From positions 19,561,501-19,625,500 of the forward strand of contig JASXTE010000005.1 of assembly GCA_030280995.1 (NCBI GenBank): a DNA stretch of 64,000 bases, in the 5' to 3' direction. Positions 36,260 through 48,359 of the stretch are shown here, in pieces. Made by a program: the position numbers and the translations under genes. Positions within the stretch are counted from its first letter, which is position 1. Every line of letters starts with the position of its first letter. The stretch comes from Hemileia vastatrix (taxonomy: Eukaryota > Basidiomycota > Pucciniomycetes > Pucciniales > Zaghouaniaceae). Below the pieces are notes generated by a model, which saw only the letters and a program-made list of their open reading frames with translations, did no database searches and was not told the origin of the DNA.

Positions 36260-37621
36260 TTAATCAATTAAAAAAGTCAAGTAATTTTTTACGTCCTTGT
36301 ATGATTGGCAATTGTTTATACATTCTGTAATTAATTCTTTTTTTTTAAAATTTCTTTTTTTCCAATTGACAACTGGCCATTTCTCTTTGAAATTCATGGT
36401 CTTTTGTTTTCTCCAGGAAAAGGTGATCTCTTTCCATATCCTCTGTCTCAAATTTAGCCTTTTCAAAATTTGATTGAAGAAAAAAAAATCCTCCAAATCT
36501 AAGAACTGTTCATCTTTTATTAGCTTATGATCAAACTTTATCTTCTCAAAGTCAAGGGCATTTTTTGCAATAGAGTATTTTTCTGAGAAAATTGAATAGA
36601 AATTAATAAACATGTTATTGAAGAAGATATATAGTGACTGAACCTTACTTATATCTTTTTTCTCAAAATAATCATCAAGGTAGGATAAAGGGGTGGTTGA
36701 AGTATTACTAAGTTTTAAAAGATGGTTAAAGTTCATTGAACTTGAAGCACAATGCTTTAGTTTGGAGTTTGAGCTAGAGGGTTCAGGAAGTTCATCTAAA
36801 GCAGCTTGTAAAGCAGGATTGTCATTTCTGAAATCATTATTATTTTTAGAAAATTGAGCTTGAGTAGGAGGAGACTAGAAAATAAAGAATGAGAAATTTA
36901 GCTAAGAATTGAAGAAAAAAGAGAAAGTAAAAATACATTTAAATTTTGGGGCTCTGAGGACTCAGATCTACTCCAAAATAATTTTTTTGCTTGATAGTTG
37001 GGATCATCTTCAAGTGAAATATTTTTAGAAGCTAGAGGAGATTGATGTCCTTGAGTTTTAGGTGTGTTGGGAGGATTGTTGGCTTGTTGAGATCCAGAGG
37101 GTCTATCCTTAGTAGTATTTTGTATAAACCAATGGTTGACATCAACTTGAGAACCAAAAAGATTATCCATTTCCTCATAGAAAGGACACATGACATTGAC
37201 CTTTTCAGAAACAGTTGTAATTCTAATTTCCAAATCATCATCATCAATACCAAATATAGTGCAATTCAAAGCAAAGTGAGCCTTTTTATATTTGTATTGA
37301 TAACTTTTGAACCTTTCCTTCATTTTCTTAGGACTGATTTCAATTCTCCCTTTTTTTTTCTCTTTTACTTCTTTTGCCATCAACAATAAGCCATTGACCT
37401 TTTTTGAAGGTGGACATCCAATTCAGTTGAAATTCTCACATCAAAAACACACATCATAATTTGATTTGATTTTGAGGAAGTTGATGATGATTTACTAATT
37501 TTCCTTTTTTAGCTTTCCAGACTTTTGTTTCTCCAGTGAGGGGCTTGCATTACAAAAAGACCTTTCTGATGTAGCATTTTTTTTGAGTTGCCTTTTGAGT
37601 TTTTGATTTTCTGGAAGGCAT
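36260..37621 (-). pseudogene. SANT/Myb-like DNA-binding protein, transposon partner gene (damaged)
   Basis: A likely ATG at 37621 (MPSRKSKTQK) is followed by stops near 37550 and 37430 that may mark introns or damage. The main exon contains IGCPPSKKVNG, then ISPKKMKERFKSY near 37330, a central helix-rich part, CPFYEEMDNLFGSQ near 37195 and a Gln/Asn/Pro-rich linker. A probable intron at 36875-36936 (GTATTT...TTCTAG, 62 nt) joins it to a C-terminal exon open to 36260 and rich in Lys and aromatic residues. The pattern 'KFK-Y---Y--A' then 'CP-Y--MD-LFG' is what I know from SANT/Myb-like partners of Harbinger transposases in rusts. The opposite orientation to the transposase fits that family. A TGA where a Trp is expected suggests a pseudogene. 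Confidence 0.55.
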
Positions 37622-37953
37622 TATTAAACTTCTATGATACAAGAAAAGAGGTTAACAGGTTGAAAATATAAAAAAAGAAGGAAAAAACATGCCTGATTAA
37701 AATGTTGCAATAAAATGGTTCAAATCTCAGTGAGGAGTGTGTGCCAAGGATTGATGAGGGGATGGAGCTCTGTGTGTCTTATGTGACAGGGGTGGGGTGG
37801 CCAAGGAAGGGATGAGGTGGCCAACATGTGGTTGTGAAAAAAAAATCAGAAAAAAGTGCTGATTTGAAGTTATAACTGACCTTCATTTTTGAAATAAGTG
37901 ACTTTTTTGAAAAATTTAAGTGCTGATTGGCTTTGAAATCTGCACTAAGGTTA
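37622..37953. other. Upstream region of the SANT-like gene and subterminal repeats
   Basis: Contains GTGCTGATTTGAAG and AAGTGCTGATTGG, related to the CAGCACTTA words near the left element end. It is more GC-rich at about 37735-37830. GGTTA at 37949-37953 is the left target site of element D. No gene. Confidence 0.5.
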
Positions 37954-38748
37954 TGTCAAGGGGTCTTTCAAGTCTAGAAGGTTTTATAGGGAGGTCCAAT
38001 GGTGGTAACAATAATTTTTTAAGGGATTCAAACTCAGGTACATATTTTCCTATCTTAAAGATTATTTACTCAATAATAAGAGGTAAAGAGTTGGATTATT
38101 TTTAAAATTAATGGATTACAATTACTTTTAATGCAAATACTAAGGAAATAATAAATAGTAATAAAGGATTTTAAATAGTTGTAATAAAATAAGTAAGTAA
38201 TTGAATGAGTAAAAAACAACCAAAAGAGAGGCCTTATATAGGCAAAGGAGGGACAAACCACGTCAATGAAGTTCTAAAAACAGTAGTATGAGAGAGAGAA
38301 AAAGAATATTCCAGAAGGAGTATTTTCAAATAACAAAGTTGTTCTAAAAAGAAGGAGTCAAAAAGATGTATTTTAAAGATGTATTTACAGAGTATGTCAG
38401 AAATACATAAATTTATTTAATATTTACTGTAGAAGTCATTTCTAAATAAGAAATTTGAATTTATTTTATATATTTATTTTTATTTGAATATTAAAATTTT
38501 ATTTTAATTTAAAATCTATTTTTAATATAAATTTTTATTTCTTCCAACCTGTCAATGAGCACGGTGTTAGAGAATAAAAATATAAGGGAAATTTTTATAT
38601 TTAATTTTAAATTCTGTAATTAGTTAATTTATTATAGGTAATTTTAATGTAACTAATTTATAATTAAATTATTAAAAATGATAAGGCGTGTCTTCATCCA
38701 GTAAATAATTAATTATTTTACTGGATAAGTCTAGCAGCCTGGCTGACA
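37954..38748 (-). repeat. Element D 3' LTR
   Basis: On the plus strand it starts TGTCAAGGGGTC and ends GCCTGGCTGACA, followed by CTCCCTCACTCT, the reversed polypurine tract. CTTATATAGGC at about 38233 is the reversed TATA region. Confidence 0.9.
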
Positions 38749-38781
38749 CTCCCTCACTCTAAAAAAACAATAAAAAAAATG

Positions 38782-41700
38782 CTATGATTTTTTCTTTTAA
38801 TATTTCTTTAGCAGAGTAGGAAGATTAGATATCTCATTCCCAGGTATCCAAGAATCATATTCAGAAGATTTATTCTTGAATCTCAATAAGTATTCTGTAC
38901 CTTTTTCAGAAGAAACTATTCTATCATTTAGAATCTTATCAATTTTTGCTTTCTCAGTGATTTCATTAGGAGTCTTTTTTGGTCTTCCCCTCCTTTTTGG
39001 AAATAAATCACTATTGGATGTGTAAGGTTTCAAAAGAGATATTGTAAAAACAGGATGTTTTCTGTCATATGGAGAATACAAAATAACTTCAACTGCACTA
39101 TCACCAACCATTCTTCTTACAACAAATGGACCAACAAATGGGTCTTTCAATTTGTTATTACCTTTTAAATTGAAGTGGACTGTAGAAATCAACACCTCAT
39201 CACCCTTTTTAAAAGTGTATTCTTTATGGTATTTGTCCCATCTCTTCTTCTCATATTCAAATGATTTTTTAATAAGTTTTTGAGCATTACTTCTGAAGTT
39301 GTTGCATTTGAAGAAAATATTTTACACCAGGATGTAAATCTAATTTAGGTATTTTATTATTGAGAATTTGGGCAGGAGTATTTTGAACATATCCAATCCA
39401 GAGCTCAAAAGGCATTCTTTGATAAACAGAAAGAGCAGTGCTATTATAAGCAAATTCCAACCCAGGCAGTAAGGTAACCCAATCATGAGTGAATCTGTCA
39501 TTGTCTTTATACTCAAGGCCAAAGGCACAGTACCTTCTTATCATGTCCTCTAGAGTCTGAATCATTCTTTCAGCTAATCTATCAGTCTGAGGGTGATGGG
39601 CAGTAGATAGTTTCAGATCACAACCACACACATCCATCAGAGACATCCAAAATTCAGAAGTAAATTTAGTGTCTCTGTCAGAGATTATGGCTTTAGCAAA
39701 ACCAGCAGTATTAAACATATGAGACCACCATAAGAAAGCTAATTCCTTAGTGGTTACATCCTTGTGAGTAGGGATAAATTTACACATTTTGGTGAATCTG
39801 TCCACAATAACCCAACTAGAGTTATAACTGTCTTATTCAGCAATAGGTAATCCTGTTACAAAATCCATGTTTATTATCTGCCAAGATGGATCAGGAGGTT
39901 TAAAATTTTGCATTAATCCAGCTCTCTTACCAGTCAATCTTTTTGATTTTTGGCAAGAATCACAAGATTCAACATATAATTTGGTGTCTTCAGACATATT
40001 AACCCATCAAGCAGTGTTTTTAATTCTGATCATTGCTTTCTCAAGATCAAAATTTCCAGCTAATATGTCATCATGACAAATTTTCAAGACAATTTCTTTC
40101 ATAGAAGGAGGAATAACAATGACATTACTCAACTTTCCTCTATAATATATATATCCTTCTTCAATTGAAAATTTACCTTTTTCCAAAGCCCTCTGGTACT
40201 TTGTTGGAAGGGTTTTAAGTAATGCTTGTATTGAAGCATTCTTTGGATCATTTAATATGGTGCATAACTTTTTTAAGTCAGTGTCCCTATCATATGAATC
40301 CAGAATAAGCTGTAATATCTCTTCCTCTATATCAACCACATATATCCCATGAATGTGAATAATTTCATCCTCAGGATCATAAGCAAGATTAGAGTCATCA
40401 TTTGGTAAAGGTAACCTTGATAACATATTCACACTTGAGTGAACAATACCAGCCCTATGAATAATTGTCATTTTCCCTCTGTATTCCTGAACAGCTAACT
40501 GCCATCTGAACATATGTCTGTTAGGTGTTTTTAAGTTTAAAAGGTATTTAACTGCACTGCAGTCAGTAACAAGCTCAAATTTCTGGTCATCAAGGTAATA
40601 ATTTAGCTTTTCTAGAGCCCACACTATGGCTAAACATTCAAGCTGAGTGGCACCATATTTCAATTCACTATTTCTCAAGGTTCTTGAAATATAACAAGTT
40701 ACTACTTCTGATACTTTATCATTCATCACTTGTTTTTGATGGAGGGAAGCACCAAGAACAATAAAACTGGCAGCAGTGTACAAAAAAAATGGTTGATTAA
40801 AGTCAGGTAAAGCAAGAATTGGTGCTGACATCAAACAGTGTTTCATAGTGTCGAAAGCTCTCTGTCTTTCACTATTCCAGACAACAGCAACATCCTTTCT
40901 AATCATTTGGGTAAGAGGTAAAGCCATGACTTGGTAATTTTTAATATCCTCTCTATAGTATCCACACATTCCCAAAAACTCTGGAGCTTTCTAACCATGG
41001 TAGGAGCCTTCACCTGCTGTATGGCTGCCACTTTATTTTGGTCAAAACTTATTTGTAACCCTGAAACAACATGACCCAGCACTTTTAAGGAATGAAAACC
41101 GAATTTACATTTCTTCAAATCAAGTGTCATATTTATTTCATCCATTTTATGGAACACTTTATACAGGTGGGTGAGATGGTCCTCAAATGGTTTTGAGAAT
41201 ATAATTATATCATCAATATAAACCATCAGCCATCCTTCAATTATTTCTTGGTGGAATGTGTTACCCATAAATTTTTGAAAAAACTGAAGGGGCATTTTTA
41301 GGGCCAAATGGCATCCTAATATACTTATAAATACCCATATGAGTAGCAATCATCAGAAACTTCTGGGAATTCTTCTCAACAGGTACCTGGTGATATCCCT
41401 TGTTACCATCCAAGCAGCTTATATATTTAGAACCTTGTAAGGTAGGACGTATAGAGCCAATTGTAGGTAAAGGGTAGATATCATCATCAGTATAAGTATT
41501 CAATGCTCTATAATCACCACATAACATGGCTTTGTCTTTCTCATAAGAAATTAGGACAGGTGAGATGACACAATATTTAGGTGTTTCAACTACCTTTTCA
41601 ATAATATTCATTTTCAAAAGAGTAGAGATATTGTCTTCAATATCTTTTCTCTTTGTGGGAGAAGCAGGATAAGGCTTCTTCTTTAAACTAGGTGGTATAT

Positions 41701-44700
41701 TGGTTAATGGACAAGACAATTAAAGTTTCATCTCCTCCTTAACTAATCCTAGTTCATGTGACCCATGAGCAAAGGCCATAGGAAAAGACTTTATCAAGTT
41801 AATGATGGAATCTTTATCCTCACCAGAAGGTTGTTCTCCAAAAGAAGCATTGTCAATTTCAGACATAAGGCCATGCATTTCTTTTGTAGATCTTTCTTTA
41901 TATTGAACTACAGAATTACATGTGTTAAATTCTGGTTTTAATAATTTTTTGGAGGAAGAAATCTTAAATTTCCTCTTCCCATTCATCCCCATTGTGAAAC
42001 ATTGGTTTGAGGGATCGAATTTTATGCCATACTTGGTTAAAATATCATTCCCTACAATAAACCAATTGCTTAAGTTATCATTTTTCATGACAACAAAATC
42101 ACAAATAGCTCTTACAAAACCATGGTTATATTCAAAAAACACTGTGGCTTTGTATTTACCAATGGGGAACAAAACAGAGCCATAACCTCTCCAATTTTCA
42201 GAAATGATAGGCATCAGTTTTGATTTATAGTCTTGATCCACTGAAGCAAGTGCTCTTTTAGAAACTACACTTCCTCCAGCTCCAGAATCCAGAACAACTT
42301 CAATGCTGGTTCCATTAATCAAGACTGGTGCCTTGAGAGGGGCAATAACAATTGAGCTATCCTCAATGTTATTTATGATCTCAGCATCTTCAACTGTAGA
42401 AAAAGCATTATTATCAATATCAATAGTATTTAAATAATGAATATATTCTTCCAGCATCAAATTTTCTTGTTTAGATTAATATGAAATATTGCTGGCAAAA
42501 TCGCTTGAAGTATCATCCAGTGCTATTGTGTCATCAGCCTGCTCCTCAGGTTTTTCAACATGATTTATCCACTTGTCACAAACATAGCCTTTCTTCCAAG
42601 TCTTGTTGCACTTGAAGAAAGTGTTTGTTGCATACTTTTTTGGTGCAACAGGGGCAGAAGGTTTACCAACCCTTTCCAGAGGTTTCTGTTGGTAAGTGGA
42701 GGATTTCTCCAAAGAGTTCCTAGGAATGAATCTTCTGGTATCATACTTGCTTTTTAGAAGGTTCTCATTACAAGTATTAATGAAGGAAGAAGGTTCTTTG
42801 GAGAACTCAGTCCTGGCCACTATCAAGTCTCACAAAGACATTTTTTATTTATAAAGGATTCTGTCCTTCCATAACTCAAACTCCATATTTGGGTCCATTG
42901 CCCTCAAGATTTTTACAAGTTTCATTAAGAACTCAATATGTTTATCAGTAGAAGAGCTTTATCTAGTTTCCTCATACTGCCTTTGTTTAGCCATCCTAAA
43001 CTTGGAGCCACCAAATTGTTCTTTAATTAATTTTTTCCAATCTTCCCATGAGTAGTCAGTCCTATCCAGGAGAGCAGATTCATACCACATTAGGGCTACA
43101 TTGCTAAACAAAGAAATTAATTTTGACATAATTTCCTCATCTGGGATTTTGTAAGAATTTTTTAAGTTATTAATTCTGTTAATTAATTGCTGCCAATCAG
43201 AAGAAGAATTACCATCAAATGTTGGGTACTGGTCAAGTTTTGGACAATTCTTTTAATTTAAAGGAGCCTCCTTAGTATTAGCTTGTTTCTGAGTAAGAAG
43301 CAGCTGTAGCTTCTCCAATCGTGCAGTAATCTCATTGTTTAATACTTCTGTAGAAGATCCTGGTGCATCATCAATTTTTGATTGAAACTCAGTGGTATCA
43401 ACAGACATTTCTGAATCTAATTTTACTTTAGATGAACTAGCAACAGGTAAACTTGGAGCATCCTGTACCATATTCTCCTTCAAAGAAGTTTCAAAATATT
43501 TTTGATCATTAAACAATGAATTCAATTTTTCTTCAATGGTTGTTAGTCTGGTTTTCACTCTTGGAAGACTAGATAAACTCTCTTTGACTGTTTCAAAATA
43601 TAACTGGGTTTTATTTTGAAAAGATGAATAATAATCACTCAATCTTTTCAGGTTCATCTTATCTACCTCTAGCTCCAGGGAAAAGTTAGATACAGTATCT
43701 TGCAGTTTAGACAAATTGTTTTTGATATTTTGCCATAAAGCAACTTTCTTTTCATGGGTTGCTTTGTAATGAAACAAATAATCAGAAACTCTCTGTAACT
43801 CACTCCTCAATGCTTGATAACCCTGTTCAGTTAAGAAACTATTATATTTCTGAGTCAATTGCATGTTTTTCATTATATAATTTTGTTTAGCAATAATATC
43901 CCTCAAATATTTATCATTAATGTTGGCTACATTTTGAGTGTTTCTCAATATGGAAATAGAGTAACTTTCCAGATTCTCATAAAACTCAGGCTCAAGCTTT
44001 TCATCAATAATAGCCATATCAGGATTTATCATTGAAGTAGAAATCAGAATGAAAGGATTAGATACATTTGAAATTTGAGCAATTTGTCTACTGTTCTCAG
44101 CCTCTACATGTCTCACAGTCTCATCTCCTCTTCCAGAATTACCTGAAGGAACTGAATCAGTTACAAGAAATGGTACTTGAGATTCAATAGAGGGGCTTAA
44201 CATGGATCGGTCAAGACTTGGATGTGGTTTTTTTTTCTCCTTCTTTCTCCTTGATAAGGATGAGGAGGTATTATATTGAACTGATTTGTTCTTGAAGGAC
44301 CTGCCTGAGATACTTGGTGCTGTAACTGTTGGGACAGATAATCCCACTGGGTGTTCAGCCAATCCCACTACCAATTTGAGACTTCCACCTTTCTTGTTTC
44401 TGGGGGGCCAGTTGTGGAAGGGCTTTTGGAGGAGGAGGTTTCTTCTTCTCTTGAAGTGAAGACTCTATGTTTCTTACCTTGTCTTCTAGACAGTCTATCC
44501 TTGACCTCAGCTTGAGGTTTTCTGTCCTCAACTCCTTGATATGAGTAGAGAGATTTTTTAACTGCTGGTTTAAGGGTATCTCTTTTATTTTTAAGCCTTA
44601 GGGAAGCTCTTCTGGGGGGTTTATTGGAGGTTTTTTGTCCCTGGAAATTTGTCTCTACCAGAATCTCCACTTCCTCCATTTCCATGTCCTGATTGGTTCA

Positions 44701-44818
44701 ATGATTTATTAATTTGGGCTAATTGTTTAGTTAAAGGGGAACTCACAGAATTAGCCTCATCATAATCAATCAGATCCATTTAATTTTCACGTGCAGCAGA
44801 AAAACCTTGGTCAGTCAT
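38782..44818 (-). pseudogene. Element D Gag-Pol (decayed)
   Basis: ATG 44818. Gag runs from about 44374 to 43253 in one long piece with heptad-like segments, then the capsid-like region, zinc knuckle (damaged: CNKTWKKGYVC) near 42590, protease VVLDSGAGG near 42285, RT with YIDD intact near 41205-41220, RNase H near 40700, integrase with SDRDTKFTS near 39670 and HPQTDRLAERM near 39580, and a chromodomain-like tail near 38800-38930. Stops at 44782, 43253, 42960, 42474, 41720 and 38797 and frame changes near 40990 and 39290 inactivate it. The RNase H block has lost an Asp (TAASFI where relatives have TDASFI). Confidence 0.93.
44197..44818 (-). pseudogene. Element D spliced ORF1 (damaged second-frame protein)
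   Basis: Exon 1 is 44818-44747 (24 codons, one TAA inside). The intron is 44746-44689 (GTGAGT...CAATCAG, 58 nt, same length as in B). Exon 2 starts at 44688 with DMEMEEVEILVET, crosses into the Gag frame and returns to the ORF1 frame through compensating indels, then reads W-stop-WDWLNTQWDYLSQQ, PPHPYQGERRRKK and ends CCA-TGT-TAA at 44197-44199. B ends CCT-TGG-TAA at the homologous place. It is not functional, but it independently preserves donor, acceptor, W-motif, basic tail and terminal stop. Confidence 0.55.
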
Positions 44819-45662
44819 TATTTTAAATCTAACCTGAGGTGAGGGAAAGAAACAATAAGATGAATCAGTTTTATTTTTGCTTTATAAAAGAAAAATAAAT
44901 AAAAAAAGAATATAAAACTCTTCAGGATAAAAATTAACTGAAACTAATAATCAATTATTTATTACTTCAAAATAATACTATAACCAGGATTTACAAGAAA
45001 TTAACTGAAGAAATAAAAATAGTTTTTAATCTAACAAATAAATTTATGATGATTAACAGGATTTAAATCAACTGAAGGATATTTAATTACCAGGACTTAA
45101 TTTCAACTGAAATAATTTAGTATAGTTTTAATTTTTATTAATTAAAATTTTTATTGTCAGGACAATTTGTCAACTGGAACAAAAAAAAATATTTTAATTT
45201 ATCAGGACAAAGTCACTGAAAATTACAATTAATTTAAAAAAAACAAAAATTTATTACTTCTAGGACTAAGAACACAATCTCTCTATCTTTTTCAACTAGA
45301 AAAATAAATAAATAAAAAATAATTTCAATTTACCAGACAACTCCCACTTTAAAATGAGCAAATTAATTCCACTTACAGAGTGCTGAGTAAAAGGAAATAC
45401 GTAGAGTATGAAGAGTGCACTGTGACCCACGAATAGTAATCAATAATTACCACAAAATATATAGCTATTATTAAGTATATAAGCCTAAGTTTTTGGAGCG
45501 CAGTTCGATTCCCGTTCACAGCGAAAAATAAGTCACAGGATATATGACGTTCATCCTTTTCATTGTCCACTTGTCTTTATAGGTACCTCAATGGTGATGG
45601 TCCCACGGTCTCTGGTCCTCAAGATAACATTGCACCGTCAATTATTTGGAAAGGTTCTTAAC
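44819..45662 (-). other. Element D leader with iterated motif and T-arm-like site
   Basis: About 840 bases without a gene. On the plus strand, reversed copies of the CAGTTGA...TCCTG motif appear as (C/T)AGGA...TCAACTG at about 44923, 44983, 45055, 45090, 45155 and 45201. At 45495-45514 GAGCGCAGTTCGATTCCCG resembles a tRNA T-arm on the plus strand. The primer site beside the LTR is changed relative to B and F. Confidence 0.6.
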
Positions 45663-46445
45663 TTTCAATGGGTCTTTCAAGTCAAGAAGATTTTAAAGGG
45701 AGGTCCAATGGTGGTAAAACAGTTTTTTAATGGATTCAAACTCAGGTACATATTTTCCTATCTTAAAGATTATTTACTCAATAATAAGAGGTAAAGAGTT
45801 TGATTATAATTAAGTTTAATGTAAATACTAAGGCAATAGTAAATAGTAATAAAAGGATTGTAAATAGTTGTAATAAAATAAGTAAGTAATTGAATGAGTA
45901 AAAAACAACCAAAAGAGAGGCCTTATATAGGCAAAGGAGGGACAAACCACGGCAATGAAAGTCTAAAAACAGTAGTATGAGAGAGAGAAAAAGAATATTC
46001 CAGAAGGAGTATTTTCAAATAACAAAGTTGTTCTAAAAAGAAGGCGTCAAGAAGATGTATTTTAAAGATGTATTTACAGAGTATGTCAGAAAATACATAA
46101 ATTTATTTAATATTTACTGTAGAAGTCAATTTTAAATAAGAAATTTAAATTTTTTGTATATATTTTTTTTTTTGAATATTAACATTATATTTAAATTTAA
46201 AATCTTTTTTTTAATATAAAATTTTTTTTCTTCTAACCTGTTGATGAGCATGGTAATAGAGAAAAAATATAAGGGACATTTTATATTTAATTTACTCATT
46301 TAATTTTACCATTCTGTAATTAGTTAATTTTTTACAGGTAATTTTAATGTAACTAATTTAATTAAATAATTAAAATAATAAGGTGTGGCTTCATTCAGCA
46401 AATAATTAATTATTTTACTGGGTAAGTTTAGTAGCCTGGCTGACA
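45663..46445 (-). repeat. Element D 5' LTR
   Basis: The plus-strand start is TTTCAATGGGTC (TGTCA expected, mutated) and the end GCCTGGCTGACA. TATATAAG, reversed, lies at 45921-45928. It is collinear with 37954-38748, with several substitutions and indels. Confidence 0.88.
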
Positions 46446-46479
46446 AGTTAAGTGTGGATTTGCCAGAACTGACACCCAC
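46446..46479 (-). repeat. Right terminal repeat of the Harbinger-like element
   Basis: TTTGCCAGAACTGACACCC, the inverse of the left end at 32845. It is cut from the rest of the element by D. Confidence 0.65.
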
Positions 46480-47186
46480 TATTTTATAAATTGTAAGGTA
46501 ATTTAAGTAATGGTGACTACAAAGTGATAAAAAAAAGCCTTTAAATAGGCAAATGAGGCACTCTGAGATGTCACTAAGGGCAAAAAAGGAAAGATACAAA
46601 CAAAATAAAGTGTTACAGAAAAATAAAGGTTCTACATAACGATTCACAAAAACAGAACAAAAGACACGAATGTATCCATCCCTTTAAACCCTGTAACTAT
46701 GTAAGGGATGAAATAGGATACTAAATTGATTAAAAACAGAAAAATGTAACTATAGTGATTTCAAAAATGTTACATTTCTGTTGTATTGTGAAAATCCTAA
46801 TTTTAAATGAAACAAATATATTTTATACTATGTGAGACATATTTTTTTTATATCTAACTAATATATCTTTGGAAAAATATTGAGTAAGAAATTTAATCAG
46901 TTGCACTAGTATAATATCTGTTGTAATTAGGCAAGTATTTTAATAAAATAAAACTCTTATATTTTAAAATAAAGGTTTCACTTGTTTAATGTATTTACTT
47001 TTTTTATTTATTTTATATTATTGGTCCAATTGTGAGAAAATTGGAGTTCTCAATAAATTTGTAAAGTATTTATATTTTTATGATGTAATTTATTAAATAA
47101 TTAACTAATTACATTATAAGTTGATGTTTTTACTTATAATATTTTGTAATTAATTAATTATAAATATTTAATTATTAGGGGGTATC
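46480..47186. other. AT-rich spacer, possibly a decayed LTR
   Basis: Reversed GCCTATTTAAAGGC at about 46537-46551 resembles the TATA region of the D and E LTRs, so an old solo LTR is possible. Ends are not identifiable and no gene is seen. Confidence 0.4.
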
Positions 47187-48324
47187 TGTCGGTTAGTCGT
47201 CTAGAAGAGGTAAGGAAAATAGGAGGAAAAGGAGGAGAGAAGGAGGAGGACAAGGGAAAATAAAGAAATAAGCCAAAAAAATATATATTTAATTTATTTG
47301 AGAGGGAAACAACGGTGAGAAACTTTGAGAGGTGACAAAAACTTAGATTTTATTAACAATAATATTATTAAATGTAAGGGTTCTGCGCGGCAAACAATTT
47401 TAATTACTATCAGACTTAAAGCAACCTTTGATTTGTTGTATAGAATTTAAATTAGATTTGTATTACTAATAAAAAAAATATAAACGTAATAAATTGGTTA
47501 TTTAATTTGTTGAGTGTGTAATAAGTGATGAGGCTACAGGGGATTATCCAAGGCCCTTTTATAGGCAATGGGTCCTCTGAAGCGCTACTATCTTTGTAAA
47601 TACAATGATTAGAATGAAGTAAAACAAATATATCAAAAGAGTAAATGAAACATAACAATATAGAGAAAAACATGAAACAATTAATTAAAACCCCAATTAA
47701 GAATCCAATTTTCCCGTCATTAATTCCCAAATCAGTAAGTGAAAAATAGTGAATAACTAAAAAAGATTGGACCATAGGAACTATGAGAAAAATAATTCCA
47801 AACAGATGGCACAGTCTGATTAAAGGACATTTTAAGTGAAACAAAAAATAATTTGACACAACAAAACATGCAATTAATCTCAATTTAGTCCAAATTAATT
47901 TATTTGTTTTTCTAACACAATTAAGGGTCAAAAGAAGCGTCATTAATTATTGTTTAGTATCATATGAGAGGTATTATTTAATATATAAATTTAAGTAATT
48001 AATTTAAATATATTATAAATCAATTTTACACTTATAATTATAATATATGTTTTTCAATTAATTAAATATAAATTTATAATTATTAAATACATTAAAATGT
48101 GCCATTATTTGTAGAATATATTATATTATGTTCAATTTAACTGTATATAAAAATATATATAACCAATAAATTTAATGTAACACTTGTATATAATAAAATA
48201 CTTATATAATTTCATTATGCAATAAAATATTAAGTTATATTCATTAAATACAATTCTTACCCACTCTTTAAGGTTTTATAATTTATATATCATTTACTGG
48301 ACTCCTGGAATAGCCTGGCTGACA
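47187..48324 (-). repeat. Element E 3' LTR
   Basis: The plus-strand left end is TGTCGGTTAGTCG and the right end GCCTGGCTGACA, then the reversed polypurine tract CTCCCTCACTCT. A TATA region (CCTTTTATAGGC) lies at about 47553-47564. The left end is set by the TG...CA rule only, because the partner LTR is not in the window. Confidence 0.75.
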
Positions 48325-48359
48325 CTCCCTCACTCTAAAAAAATAATAAAAAAAAAATG

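Larger units (their letters stand above)
37954..46445 (-). mobile_element. Element D: full-length, inactivated Ty3/gypsy chromovirus (subfamily of B)
   Basis: LTRs of about 795 bp (37954-38748) and about 783 bp (45663-46445) flank a complete minus-strand element. Flanking pentamers are GGTTA (37949-37953) and AGTTA (46446-46450), a near-perfect duplication. It is inserted about 30 bp from the right end of the Harbinger-like element, whose terminal repeat continues after it. Leader motifs, Gag and an unusual stop before RT are shared with B. Confidence 0.93.
32845..46479 (+). mobile_element. Larger PIF/Harbinger-like element carrying accessory genes, interrupted by a Tc1/mariner relic and LTR element D
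   Basis: Left end GGGGGTGTCAGTTCTGG at 32845, preceded by TTA. The right end at 46446-46479 is the inverse of GTGGGTGTCAGTTCTGG. Inside are, in order, a broken transposase (+), a dioxygenase-like fragment (+) and a SANT-like gene (-), which together with the terminal repeats fit one element. Subterminal CAGCACTTA words occur at both ends (32869 and about 37912-37930). Excluding the two insertions it is about 4.4 kb. That the dioxygenase-like piece belongs to the element rather than to a separate insertion is inference; the flanking target duplication is not clear. Confidence 0.6.

Noticed and set aside
45495..45514. tRNA gene
   Set aside because: Only a T-arm-like word; no acceptor stem, D-arm or anticodon arm can be folded around it.
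47452..47943. 163-codon minus-strand frame in the E LTR
   Set aside because: Lies wholly inside the LTR, hydrophobic and AT-driven, and overlaps the TATA region; no support as a gene.
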